DNA of 35,537 nt. It comes from Fuerstiella sp. GTDB taxonomy: Bacteria; Planctomycetota; Planctomycetia; Planctomycetales; Planctomycetaceae. The stretch's first letter is position 1. Each line of letters opens with the position of its first letter. A program made the position numbers and the translations under genes. Under the pieces are notes generated by a model. That model did no database searches and was not told the origin of the DNA. It worked only from the letters and a program-made list of their open reading frames with translations. The stretch lies in NCBI GenBank assembly GCA_029941865.1, contig JAPYTO010000026.1:1-35537 (forward strand), in the 5' to 3' direction. Positions 8,743-17,146 of this stretch are shown piece by piece.

Positions 8743-8958
8743 GCACGCACTGTAGAAAATCTGCCGCCGGAAGTCGCGGTGACTTTCACCCCGGTGATCC
8801 GCAAGGGTTGCCGCGACTCGCCAAACGAAGAAGAACTTCAGAATTCACTCGCTTGTACCACAATTCCCGGTGTCGACTCCAGGAACCAATCATCGGACAA
8901 GGTAATCCGTCGCTGATTGCGGCCGGGCCTGCGAACACATATTCCTGGCAGACATTCG
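8743..8958. other. Intergenic stretch left of a long hairpin
   Basis: This stretch together with the hairpin (8959-9035) forms the 308-base gap between the divergent-side Nudix gene and the 3' end of the PSCyt/DUF1553 gene. It should hold the Nudix operon promoter on the minus strand, but I cannot point to a convincing one. Open frames crossing it are by-products of the inverted repeat. Confidence 0.35.
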
Positions 8959-9035
8959 CTCGTTTAACCGCGTGGGCATCGCCCCGCGTTTTGTCTGCGA
9001 AAAAGCGCGGCCCGATGCCCACGCGGTTAAACGAG
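8959..9035. repeat. Long perfect inverted repeat (23-base arms)
   Basis: The arm at 8959-8981 is exactly the reverse complement of 9013-9035 (the left arm begins CTCGTTTAACCGCGTGGGCA). Inside it a second complementary pair, CCGCG (8984-8988) and CGCGG (9006-9010), extends the hairpin, leaving a loop of about 10-17 bases. The right arm ends 15 bases before the stop of the gene at 9051, read on the opposite strand, so the hairpin could act as its terminator, although no strong T-run follows. The size and regularity also fit a dispersed REP-like hairpin; only one copy is in this window. Confidence 0.85.
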
Positions 9036-9050
9036 AGGAGGCTTTTTCGT

Positions 9051-11843
9051 TCAGTTTCTCGTGATGGTTTCGTGAAGATTGATCACTGTTGCGGCCACGG
9101 TGTACCACGCGGCCAACTCGGACTCGCTGATTCCCGCAGGCAGGTCTGTTGCCTTCTTTGCATTTCTGTCGCTGGCGTTGTTGATGCTGATTTGTGTCTC
9201 CAGCAGGTCGCGAAGAGTGTTTCGTTCATCGACGGACGGTGTGCGAGCCGTACATAACTGAAAGGCATAGTCGATTTTTCGGTCAACGTCGACGGTCGAT
9301 CTTTCGGTCAGAACCCGCCGCGCCAAAGCTTCCGCCGCTTCGACATAGACCGGATCGTTCAACAGGGTCAGTGCCTGCAGTGGGGTGTTGCTGCGGGATC
9401 GTCTGACGGTACACGCCAGTCGAGCCGATGCGTCGAAATTGATAAAGCTGGGGTACGGAGCCCCGCGTTTGAGGACGACGTATAGTCCGCGACGATATTT
9501 GTCTGTGCCCGGACTGGCTTCGTAACTGTAAGACGTGCCGCCCACCTTGGACCAGATCCCGTCCGGTTGATACGGACGAATGGAGGGTCCGAACTGCTTC
9601 AGGCTGATGAGGCCGGCTGCGGTCAGGATGTTGTCGCGAATCATTTCCGCGTCCATCCGAAATCGCGGTCCGCGAGCCAGCAATCGATTCCGGTCGTCGT
9701 GTTCCCGCAGGTCCGGCGTTACGATTGCTGCCTGCCGGTAGGTGGCAGACAGCAGAATGGTTCGCAGGAGTTTCTTCATGGACCAGTCACTGTCCATGAA
9801 TTCCACAGCCAGCCAGTCCAGCATTTCCGGATGCGACGGAGCGTCGCCTTTGATGCCGAAGTCCTCCACGGTCGGCACAATTCCCCGTCCAAAAATCTCC
9901 GCCCACCAGCGATTCACCGCGACTCGTGCAACCAGCGGATTTCGGCGATCCACAAGCCATTTTGCCAGCGTGAGACGGTTTGGCGGACCATCAAGGGCCG
10001 GATGAAGAATCTGCGGTGTGCCCGCGTGAACCGTTTCTCCGTGGCTTCGATAATCGCCTCGTTCGAAGATGTAGGACATGCGTGGCTGATCCAGTTCGAT
10101 CATCACCAGCGTTGTGTCCGCGGCCACGGAACCGAGTTTCTTCTTCACACTGCTGATCTCGTCCGTGATTTTCTTTGTGTCAACGTCGTTCTTTGTTCGG
10201 TAGTCGAGAAGTTTTCGTCGCTGTTGTTTGGTCCATTTCTTCGGCGTTGATCTGAGCGCCGCAGCGACGTCTGCCGGAATGGAAGCGGCTTCAATATTTC
10301 CCGTGACTGCTGACAACCGAAAACGGCCGATCGATCGAGCCCCACCATAGTCATGGGCCAGCGTAAAGGTGATGGTGGCGGATTTGGCAAGGGCCAGAGG
10401 TTCCGTCAACGTGAATCGGGCCCAGTGTGGCTTTCCGAATTGCGCGGCGATCGCCCAGCCCGTCTTTGCTTTGTTGCTGAGTGCTCCGCCGACATCCCAG
10501 TTCTTCTGGGAAAAATCGGCGATTGCTGACTTGAACTCCACGGACCGCAAAACGCTTGCACCCTGCCCCGGCACGGCAGCGGAAAATCGATTCAGCACGA
10601 AGTTGTTCCGCATGGCATCGCCACGACCGGGGCCCGTCCCGGGCAGTGAATCGTGGGTCAGCACATCCAGACGAATCGCAGAGATTTTCGGCAGCGTCGT
10701 TCTGACCGTCACTGTGTACGTATCCTTGTCCGGCGGGTCATTGCCGACAAGCAGAACGGAACCGTCTTCGAGGATCTGATGTGAGTCGGTCGTGCCAAGT
10801 GACTGAAAGTCGACAACCTGCAACACGTGAGTCTGTGGCAGGTCACTCACGGTTTCGGCAAGCTCATGGCTCCATGCCGGAAGTGTCTGGTTTAACGCCA
10901 CCTTTCGCTGCCCAAGGCTGGTTTGCAATGTCGTGAGTTCAGTTTGCACCGACTTTCGCTGTGCATCCTTTGCGGGATTGGTCAGTGGCATTTTCGGTCC
11001 GCGAAAGGCGATCGAACTGGGCTTCTTCGGGTCAGCTCTATCGGCTTCGGTCTCCGTGTTGTTGAAGTAGGCGAGTAGCCGGTAGTAGTCCTTTGCAGAA
11101 AACGGATCATACTTGTGGTCATGGCATTGAGCACACTCCAGCGTCGTTCCCAGCCATACGGCGGCGGTTGTATTGACGCGGTCAATCACCTGTTCAAGCC
11201 GCGTCTCTTCCGGCAGCGAGCCCGCTTCGACATTTGTGGGTGTGCAGCGATGAAACCCGGTGGCAATCTTCTGAGCTTCCGTCGCATCAGGCAGCAGGTC
11301 ACCGGCGATCTGTTCGATGGTGAATCGATCGAAGGGCATGTCGTCGTTGAGTGCCGTGATGACCCAGTCGCGGTAGGCCCAGATTTCACGAAGGTTGTCG
11401 CGTTGGAATCCGTGAGAATCGGCGTACCGCGCCAGGTCCAGCCATGGACGAGCCCAGCGTTCGCCGAACTGAGGTCGTTGCAGAAGTTCGTCGACAAGTT
11501 TTTCATAGGCGTCGTCGGACGGGTCTGTCGTGAACGCATGGACTTCATCCGGTGATGGCGGCAAGCCAATGATGTCAAGGTACGCTCGGCGGATCAGCGT
11601 TTCCGGCAATGCCTGGGGCGATGGGTGCATGTTCTCGCGTTGCAGTCCAGCCAGAACGAAAATGTCGATTGGGTTTCTGGACCACTCGTCACCCTTTGAT
11701 GGTGGCGATGCAGGCCGCTCGGGGGCGACGTAGGCCCAGTGTTTCCCGGGGCTGAAGTCTGTCGGCCATTCGGCGCCGGACGCAATCCAACGTCGGAGAA
11801 TTCGGATTTCCGTCTTGCTCATTGGCTGGCCGATGGCAGGCAT
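9051..11843 (-). CDS. DUF1549/DUF1553 protein (main part of a frameshifted PSCyt gene)
   Basis: This 930-residue frame holds the end of the PSCyt1 domain (PAIGQPMSKTEIRILRRWIA then SGAEWP), then DUF1549/PSCyt2 (NPIDIFVLAGLQRENMHPSP, GERWARPWLDLARYADSHGF, TLECAQCHDHKYDPFSAKDY), a central beta-rich insert of about 200 residues, and DUF1553/PSD1 (NPLVARVAVNRWWAEIFGRG, FINFDASARLACTVRRSRSN, TPLQALTLLNDPVYVE). Proteins of this kind are abundant and presumably exported in planctomycetes; the role is unproven and the CQCH motif suggests haem c. The frame has no natural start: upstream in-frame codons read PEDSELLRRVSLPSGHDEI, the continuation expected from the fragment at 11904-12109. The ATG at 11843 is therefore only the first Met after a frameshift. 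A DUF1501 partner is not adjacent. Confidence 0.88.
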   Translation of the reverse strand: MPAIGQPMSKTEIRILRRWIASGAEWPTDFSPGKHWAYVAPERPASPPSKGDEWSRNPIDIFVLAGLQRENMHPSPQALPETLIRRAYLDIIGLPPSPDEVHAFTTDPSDDAYEKLVDELLQRPQFGERWARPWLDLARYADSHGFQRDNLREIWAYRDWVITALNDDMPFDRFTIEQIAGDLLPDATEAQKIATGFHRCTPTNVEAGSLPEETRLEQVIDRVNTTAAVWLGTTLECAQCHDHKYDPFSAKDYYRLLAYFNNTETEADRADPKKPSSIAFRGPKMPLTNPAKDAQRKSVQTELTTLQTSLGQRKVALNQTLPAWSHELAETVSDLPQTHVLQVVDFQSLGTTDSHQILEDGSVLLVGNDPPDKDTYTVTVRTTLPKISAIRLDVLTHDSLPGTGPGRGDAMRNNFVLNRFSAAVPGQGASVLRSVEFKSAIADFSQKNWDVGGALSNKAKTGWAIAAQFGKPHWARFTLTEPLALAKSATITFTLAHDYGGARSIGRFRLSAVTGNIEAASIPADVAAALRSTPKKWTKQQRRKLLDYRTKNDVDTKKITDEISSVKKKLGSVAADTTLVMIELDQPRMSYIFERGDYRSHGETVHAGTPQILHPALDGPPNRLTLAKWLVDRRNPLVARVAVNRWWAEIFGRGIVPTVEDFGIKGDAPSHPEMLDWLAVEFMDSDWSMKKLLRTILLSATYRQAAIVTPDLREHDDRNRLLARGPRFRMDAEMIRDNILTAAGLISLKQFGPSIRPYQPDGIWSKVGGTSYSYEASPGTDKYRRGLYVVLKRGAPYPSFINFDASARLACTVRRSRSNTPLQALTLLNDPVYVEAAEALARRVLTERSTVDVDRKIDYAFQLCTARTPSVDERNTLRDLLETQISINNASDRNAKKATDLPAGISESELAAWYTVAATVINLHETITRN

Positions 11844-11903
11844 GATTTCGTCATGGCCGCTCGGCAGAGAAACACGCCGGAGCAGTTCGCTGTCTTCCGG
11901 CTG

Positions 11904-12109
11904 CCGGGCACTACTGTTCCTGATGACAGAAACTGCGCGCGGTCGTCCAGCCTCAGTTCTCCTTCCTGCTTTTTGTGATCATGACATTCAAAGCATGCCT
12001 TACGGAGAATCCGGTATACATCACGTTCGAAGTCAACGCCGTTTTCCGCAGAAACGGACGCGAGGAATGCCGAGAACGTCAGCATCGCAGTCGCCACTTT
12101 TTTAATCAT
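11904..12109 (-). pseudogene. N-terminal part of the frameshifted PSCyt1/DUF1549/DUF1553 gene
   Basis: The frame from the ATG at 12109 (AAGG 7 bases upstream) encodes a Sec signal peptide (MIKKVATAMLTFSAFLASVS) followed by a PSCyt1 cytochrome-like domain with the haem motif CFECH (Cys39, Cys42, His43) and KKQEGELRLDDRAQFLSSG. After GTVVPG (residue 69, ending near 11903) it slips out of frame. One added base in CCGGCAGCCGG (about 11899-11908) would restore GTVVPG-x-PEDSELLRRVSLP and join it to the 930-residue frame. Without that base the fragment ends in unrelated residues at 11819. This is either a true frameshift mutation or a sequencing or assembly error. Confidence 0.82.
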
Positions 12110-12190
12110 GCCAGCCTTCATTGTTCTCAGCGAATGCGCCGCCCGGTACACTCCACCAACCCAACGGCCATACCTGGAGCAGCTTACTTG

Positions 12191-12281
12191 TTGTCGTGGA
12201 CGATACTGGCTCGTGGGAGTAGCGAAACTGCCTTTGAAACGCGTTATTCGCGGCCAAAAGTCAGCGTGAAACACTTTAGTT
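12191..12281 (+). repeat. Dispersed ~95-base repeat, copy E (degenerate)
   Basis: This is the most diverged copy. It keeps ACTGGCTCGTGGGAGTAGC, TTTGAAAC-CGT, CGCGGCC and AAGTCAGCG in the same order and spacing as copies A, C and D. It lies between the divergent PSCyt gene (start 12109) and VOC gene (start 12301), where it could overlap promoter sequence. Confidence 0.6.
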
Positions 12282-12300
12282 TACAAGGACTCAGACCTGA

Positions 12301-12684
12301 ATGAAGATCGAACACACCGCTTTCAACGTAGAAGAACCGGTTTTGATGGCCAGATGGTACGTCGAGCATCTGAGGTTAACGGTCAAGCGACGAACAACAG
12401 ACGCTCCGTATGCCCATTTTCTGGCCGACGACAGCGGGACTGTTATGATTGAGATTTACGGCAACAAAGACGCTCCTTTGCCCGATTATCGAAATATGAA
12501 TCCCGCCGAAATGCACCTGGCCTTCGTTTCCAGCGACGTTGCGGCTGATACTCAGCGGCTTCGTAACGCAGGAGCGACCGTTGTGGCGGACGTCCATCAA
12601 CTGAACGACGATACGTTCGCGATGTTACGAGATCCATGGGGCCTGCCAGTGCAGCTTGTGCAGCGGGCGACGTCCATGATCTAG
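12301..12684 (+). CDS. VOC (glyoxalase/dioxygenase) family protein
   Basis: The 127-residue protein has the two beta-alpha-beta-beta-beta modules of the vicinal oxygen chelate fold: MKIEHTAFNVEEPVLMARWY at the start and PAEMHLAFVSSDVAADTQRL in the second half, ending DPWGLPVQLVQR. Candidate metal ligands are His5, Glu51 and His72. The fourth ligand, usually Glu in the last strand (IELV), is Gln118 here, so metal binding or activity may differ from glyoxalase I. The substrate cannot be predicted. It is convergent with the C45 peptidase gene, with a 49-base gap between them. Confidence 0.85.
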   Translation: MKIEHTAFNVEEPVLMARWYVEHLRLTVKRRTTDAPYAHFLADDSGTVMIEIYGNKDAPLPDYRNMNPAEMHLAFVSSDVAADTQRLRNAGATVVADVHQLNDDTFAMLRDPWGLPVQLVQRATSMI

Positions 12685-12695
12685 CACCCCCGGCA

Positions 12696-12725
12696 AACCC
12701 CGTGTGACCCATGGGGGTTCTTTGG
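12696..12725. terminator. Possible shared terminator between convergent genes
   Basis: AACCCC (12696-12701) pairs with GGGGTT (12714-12719) around a 12-base loop, followed by CTTTGGG on the plus strand. It sits between the ends of the VOC gene (12684) and the C45 peptidase gene (12734). The stem is short and the T-run weak. Confidence 0.4.
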
Positions 12726-12733
12726 GCGTCGGC

Positions 12734-13786
12734 TTAATTCATCGTGTACGTTTCGTACGGATTGTCACAGGGCGTCCCCCGGGTAATCTGCATTTGCCGC
12801 AGCGTGGGCTGGATGACGATGGAAAACACGGTCGTCCAGAAGCCGTGTTGGGGATCGGAATTCTCGTGTCGACAAATGGAAGTCGGGTGTCCGCTGTGGT
12901 CCCGCAGCGCTTGTTTCACTTGTTGCAGATCCGGGCTGTCATGGGCCAGCAACAACTCGTCAATTCGTTTCTTACGCGGGTATGATTGAATTAACTCCGC
13001 AAAGTCACCGTTGATGTATTTGAAGTCGGGATGTACGCAGTGATTAGTATGAGTGACGCAGTGGCTGTTCACAGGTGTCAGTGTGCGAATCCTGTCGACC
13101 GTCGCTTCCAGGTTGGCCGGGCCCTGAGGTGTGGTCATCATAATGTTCACGGGGATTGCTCGGTGAGCAGAAGCCAGAACGGCTGTCGCTTCGTCAAGTG
13201 ATGTCGCATCGTACATCTGCCTCAGAATGAAATAGTGTGGCACTCCGACGTTACGGCTGGGAGCTGGCAAGGAATTGACGCAGGCTCCAATACATGTTTC
13301 TGAAAATCCCATGTACGAAATCAGGCCGGCCTGCGTGCACATCATCGTCGCCGGCTTGTCGGCGGGGCGTCGCGTCAGGACGACGGTGAACTCGTCCAGA
13401 ATCGGGTCGTTGTCCCAATTCTGTGCGACGATGGGCGCTCGCGATTCGTCTCCTGACAATGACAACGACGTACAGCCCGCATCCTCATCGCCTGTCAGTT
13501 GGTTGCGAATCTGAAGCAGCATCAAATCCGCCTCCAACACGCCGGCGGCCTCGGCCGTTCCTCGGATTTCTTCCAGCAGATCGGGACACCAGTCTGCCAC
13601 GTAACGCGTGGATTCGGCAGCTATGAGTGCCGCTCGATCTTTGGAGACGCACATCGTCTTATTAACGCGTTCCAGCGCAATTTGGCAGAATCCACGAATC
13701 TGTTCTCGGGCCGATTCACCGATTTGCTGCCCCAGTTGGCGCGGGCTGCCGGAAACTGTCAGCTCGGGATATCGCGTCGATGTCAT
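12734..13786 (-). CDS. C45 family peptidase / acyl-CoA:6-APA acyltransferase-like protein
   Basis: This 350-residue protein is a member of the Ntn-hydrolase C45 group. The key feature is AGCTSLSL, where Cys105 would become the N-terminal nucleophile after self-cleavage at Gly-Cys. It is followed by APIVAQNWDNDP, matching the GQNWDW-type block of the family, and by GFSETCIGACVNSL and NSHCVTHTNH. No signal peptide is evident. Relatives cleave or transfer acyl groups on amides (penicillin N-acyltransferase, bacterial acylases); the natural substrate here is unknown. The start at 13786 has an excellent ribosome binding site (CCGGAGGGGAGC before ATG). It lies 140 bases downstream of the broken kinase-tubulin gene on the same strand and may once have been co-transcribed with it. 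Confidence 0.9.
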   Translation of the reverse strand: MTSTRYPELTVSGSPRQLGQQIGESAREQIRGFCQIALERVNKTMCVSKDRAALIAAESTRYVADWCPDLLEEIRGTAEAAGVLEADLMLLQIRNQLTGDEDAGCTSLSLSGDESRAPIVAQNWDNDPILDEFTVVLTRRPADKPATMMCTQAGLISYMGFSETCIGACVNSLPAPSRNVGVPHYFILRQMYDATSLDEATAVLASAHRAIPVNIMMTTPQGPANLEATVDRIRTLTPVNSHCVTHTNHCVHPDFKYINGDFAELIQSYPRKKRIDELLLAHDSPDLQQVKQALRDHSGHPTSICRHENSDPQHGFWTTVFSIVIQPTLRQMQITRGTPCDNPYETYTMN

Positions 13787-13926
13787 GCTCCCCTCCGGAA
13801 ATCAGGAATCAGGTCCGAAAGACCCGGCACGGCAGACTATCGATTCGGAAAAACGACGTCAAATATGTCGACATTAGTCACGCGAATCGTGGCGCCTGGA
13901 TTGCCCCCTGGAAGTCTGCGTTGCAC

Positions 13927-14660
13927 TTACCAGTCCACGTCAGTTCTGGTGTGGATGCGACTGGCGACGTCAGTGATGTGCGGGTTGTTGTGAGTGAGAC
14001 GGGCTACAAGAGCTTCGACGGATACATTGGAAATTTCACAGACAACCGAGATCGATTCATCCGTCACCTGCCGCACAGCAACACACTCGTCGAACGTTTG
14101 TTCAAGTTTTTTCTTCCATTTGCTCTGATCGACCCATTCCGGGATCAGGCCGATGACACGACGTTCACCGTCGCATCCGCGAATGAACGGCCACGCTCCT
14201 TCCGGGAACCGGCACGTGTTTCCGTCGGTGTCGTGCTGTGGACCAGCAAGCCTGTCAGATGCGTTCATTAGAAAATGAGTCGCTTCACCCACGATTCGTT
14301 TAGACCAATCGTTCCGGGTGATCTGGCCCGATGCAAGTGCCGACAGCAGCGATTCGTCGTGCGAACTAAGATGTCGGTCGAATGCATCAATGACTTGCTG
14401 AGGCACGGCACTGGACAATATCACCGTAGTTGATATTTCTGACGCGACGGATTCCAGCTGCAGTTGAAGTCTGTCCTGCTTCTCCAGAAACCCCTTGACG
14501 CACGCCGAGACGGCTTCCAGATGTTGCACAAAACAGTGGTAAATGGCCTGATATGCCAGCAGGACGCAGTATTGGTATTGTTTTGTGAACGCAAGCACAG
14601 CGTCTGCAACGCTGCTGTTTTCAGTGGCTTGAAACGGAGCATCGGCTGCGCCATCCGCCC
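13927..14660 (-). pseudogene. Fragment 5: extreme C-terminus of the kinase-tubulin fusion
   Basis: This frame carries ADAPFQATENSSVADAVLAF, a helical segment (HLEAVSACVKGFLEKQDRLQ, LQLESVASEI) and the ending VARLTHNNPHITDVASRIHT, RTDVDW before a TAA/TAG-type stop at 13927. The first Met-like codon (GTG, 14598) is internal. The C-terminus appears natural because the sequence ends cleanly 140 bases before the C45 gene. Confidence 0.62.
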
Positions 14661-15436
14661 TGTGTGCGCTTCAGTTCACCAGCGGTGAAATGAGCGGCCG
14701 TCCTGGCGCCTTCCAGACGATGATGTGAGTTCAGAATCTGTCGAAGATGATCAACGATGGTCTCCTGTGCCTTTTCGCTGGTCGTGGCAAGGGCACTCTG
14801 GAGGTTTGACACAATGCCGTGCAGAGTCCGCCGATCACCCGGAGTGTCTTCTTTGCGGGAAAGTTCCTCCTGTAAGAAATCCAGTGTCTGGCCGTGTGTC
14901 ACTGCCTCGGCCGGAAATATGTCGGTCAGGCGGGTATTGATTTCCGCTGCAAAGGATTCTAGTTCGTGCCCGCATTCGCCTCGCAGAAACGTCATGACCT
15001 GTTCGGGTAGCGTTGTTTCTGTCAGGCTGAGTTCTGTCAAGAGTGTTTGTGTGTCGGACAATTCAACCGGTAAGTTGTGGTGTTGTTCCGGTGCCATGCG
15101 CCCGACAGCTCCGCACCACTTCCGCAACAGCACGGTACACAGACTACTGCTTTCCTGGAACGCTGCGTTGTACGCGCCTGCATGATGCGAACAGAATCCC
15201 AACATGCGGAGTCGCGCGGGCTCACCCTGGTGTATTGGCGTCGCCGTTCTCCACGCCCGGAAATCGAAGCTGGCCGATGTGGACGCGGCAAGGAAAAGAT
15301 GCCCTGCGACTTCGTCGGCTTTCGTGGCTACGGCTGCGTCGTTGAGGCCGTCGCCGACGTGGACGAAGTACGTGTGATCAAACGGTGCGGCATCACTGAT
15401 ACCGGGAACTGGGTCGAACCCAGAGCCGACGCGCAC
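14621..15436 (-). pseudogene. Fragment 4: C-terminal half of the tubulin-like protein
   Basis: The frame begins RVGSGFDPVPGISDAAPFDH, TYFVHVGDGLNDAAVATKAD, EVAGHLFLAASTSA, which continues fragment 3. It then becomes a mostly helical region (for example QVMTFLRGECGHELESFAAE and QETIVDHLRQILNSHHRLEG). It loses sense after ELKRTQGG (about 14664), where fragment 5 takes over with ADAPFQATENSSVADAVLAF. Confidence 0.65.
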
Positions 15437-15580
15437 ATGCCTGGCGTACTCAGATGCTTCAATTCTTCAAGAGTTGAGACCGTATTCGCTTCCTGGACAT
15501 CTGTGGTGGTTCGGACTGCGCCGGTGCCATGCAGAAGGACGCCGTGAATCTCCACGTTAGGATCGACATTGATGCGGCGA
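15328..15580 (-). pseudogene. Fragment 3: short tubulin-like segment
   Basis: In a third frame the sequence continues as NVDPNVEIHGVLLHGTGAVR and then EANTVSTLEELKHLS (to about 15440). This is what follows the G-box in tubulin-like relatives (strand, loop, then an ANTxxxLxEL helix). The tail to 15328 is out of frame. Confidence 0.6.
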
Positions 15581-15860
15581 TGCTGCGGACCATCAAGCCG
15601 ACGTCCGCCACAGTTCCGCTGCTGGTGCCGCCGACTGTTGACGCGACAACATAAACGTCAATGCCGTCAAGGCGAATCGGAAATTCGAACCGGTCAGCGG
15701 CGCTGGCGATCGCGTTTGCCGCAGAGGCCTTCAGCAACTGTTGTTCAATCTGCTTTCGCACGGTCTGGCGATGGTCACACAGCGCAAGGCGGCCGAGTGG
15801 TCGAATACCCTCCACCTGACCCGACCGGGGAATGTTGAACACCAGCGACGACTCATCCAT
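15459..15860 (-). pseudogene. Fragment 2: tubulin-like domain with GTP-binding G-box
   Basis: The sensible part runs from FNIPRSGQVEGIRPLGRLAL (near 15839) to GTVADVGLMVRSI (near 15580). VASTVGGTSSGT corresponds to the tubulin signature GGGTGSG, with one Gly replaced by Ser. The last 35 or so residues are out of frame. The start codon of this open frame is incidental. Confidence 0.7.
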
Positions 15861-16750
15861 GATAAGTCCAGTTCGCGGGCCGATCGATATGCTGTCGCCG
15901 TGCGGAGTGGAATGGCTACTGTTTCGTCAGCGGACAATCCCACGCCACCGTCGCTGTGCCGCAACGACTGCAGTGCTTCGCGATCAGTGTCAATCTGCAG
16001 GAACCGAAAGACGTCTGCGTCCCGTCCGTTGCTGACAAATTTGTTTTTCAGCTGTTGGAGTATGTGTCCGGCAATTCCTCCGACTCCAACAAAGACAACC
16101 GGGCGCAAACTGCATTCTGCGGGGTCGACGGCGTTAATCGGAATCGAAGTGGATGCGACATGTCCCACCGTCTTGCCATCGTCTCCATCCGGCGTCTGCA
16201 GAGGATCAGTGCGATTGAGTTCGCCGTTGGAATACGGGTCGTTCGGAGGAACGACGCTTCTGTGTAATCGCGACGTCCTGCGACGCTGCAGTTCTTCCAC
16301 GAATTGTCGGCAGTTCTCGTACCGGGAATTCTGATTCTTTGATAGCGCTCGTGCGACGACCGGACGGTCAATGGGTTGAAGGTGAATCAGGTCCGGCTGA
16401 CTGCGCAGATGTTGTGCCGTCAGTTGTGCGGCCGTTCGTCCGTTGAACGGAGGTTGCCCGGTCAGCATCATCTGATAGACGATCGCCAGACTGTATTGGT
16501 CACTGCCGCGTCCGGTACGGCCCTCGAAGATTTCGGGAGCGGCGTACAAAGGCGTGAAACCGTTTACCAGAGACACGTTGGCAGAGTTCAGGTCCTTTGC
16601 CAGGCCGAAGTCGCCGACTTTTGCGTGGTTCCCCTGCAGCAGCAGGTTGTCTGGCTTGATGTCCAGATGCTGAAGCCCATGTTGCTCAGACATGAAGTCC
16701 AGTGCGTCGGCGGCGTCCTTCAGGTAAGGGAATGGTGTTGTAGCAATCAT
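15731..16750 (-). pseudogene. Fragment 1: kinase C-lobe plus start of tubulin-like domain
   Basis: The frame shows HLDIKPDN (residues 28-35, catalytic loop), DFGLAK (47-52), YAAPEIFEG (69-77), SDQYSLAIVYQMMLTGQPPF, and the end of a kinase fold near residue 155. A polar linker of about 60 residues follows. The first tubulin-like strand and loop then read RPVVFVGVGGIAGHILQQL (216-234) and FLQIDTDREAL (250-260). Correct sense ends at SWMSRRW (residue 303, about position 15842); the remaining 36 residues are out of frame. Confidence 0.78.
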
Positions 16751-17146
16751 GCAAATGAGTCCGATTGCGCTGTGCTATAGAGCACCGTTTGACAGGCTGA
16801 GAAACGTGTGACGGCCGTCCCCGCGTTTCGAAAATGGCCGTCGTGATGTTTCGCCCGGTTTTCTATTTGCAGCATTTTGAGGTGTTCGACACGTTGGAAA
16901 CGCTGTCCGCTGGCCTCTTGATCGACTGTTGATAAAGCGTGAGTTCCGTGAGCATTTCTATGAGGAAAAAGTCGGCTGGCAAAGACGGCGTTGTCGGTTC
17001 ACAATGGGACGGGTTTGGTGAGAACGATGCCGGGATACGTCAGCCCCGTCGGAGGTTGAGAATCACTACTTCAACACTTATGGCGGCTGAATGCCGGCAC
17101 GACTGAGAATTGTTTCCTTGGCGGTCCTGATGTATCGGGGGATGAC
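16751..17146. other. 396-base gap where the kinase N-lobe should be
   Basis: The kinase fragment needs roughly 300 more bases of N-lobe here on the minus strand. No frame shows a glycine loop, VAxK or other kinase motifs. One minus-strand frame is open for about 83 codons (about 16999 to 16749, containing EASGQRFQRVEHLKMLQIEN) but has no ATG and I do not recognise it. The gap may mark a deletion or an inserted foreign segment. It also contains the upstream region of the secreted-protein gene starting at 17147. Confidence 0.45.

Larger units (their letters stand above)
13927..16750 (-). pseudogene. Broken serine/threonine kinase-tubulin-like fusion gene
   Basis: Reading right to left, five overlapping frames together encode one protein of about 940 residues: a kinase C-lobe, a linker, a tubulin/FtsZ-like GTPase domain (Tubulin_2-type) and a helical C-terminal region ending RIHTRTDVDW. 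Joining them needs frame changes near 15842, 15575-15586, 15430-15445 and 14650-14664. The first three are each repaired by adding one base, the last by removing one (or adding two). The kinase N-lobe (glycine loop and VAxK lysine) is absent: the frame begins at the helix just before HGLQHLDIKPDN and a TAG stop lies 9 codons upstream. Multiple lesions in one gene beside intact neighbours favour real decay, although a badly assembled patch is possible. Functional relatives would bind GTP and perhaps polymerise. Confidence 0.82.

Noticed and set aside
8890-9108. Small proteins reading through the 8959-9035 hairpin on both strands (RLTAWAS...PTRLNER)
   Set aside because: The two strands give almost the same peptide because the DNA is an inverted repeat; there is no evidence of translation.
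9567-10250. A 227-codon plus-strand open frame inside the DUF1553 gene
   Set aside because: It is antisense to family-conserved blocks and has no start signal or recognisable motif.
13850-13890. CGATTCG/CGAATCG inverted pair upstream of the C45 peptidase gene as an operator
   Set aside because: The seven-base arms are more than 20 bases apart and without symmetry in between; chance is a sufficient explanation.
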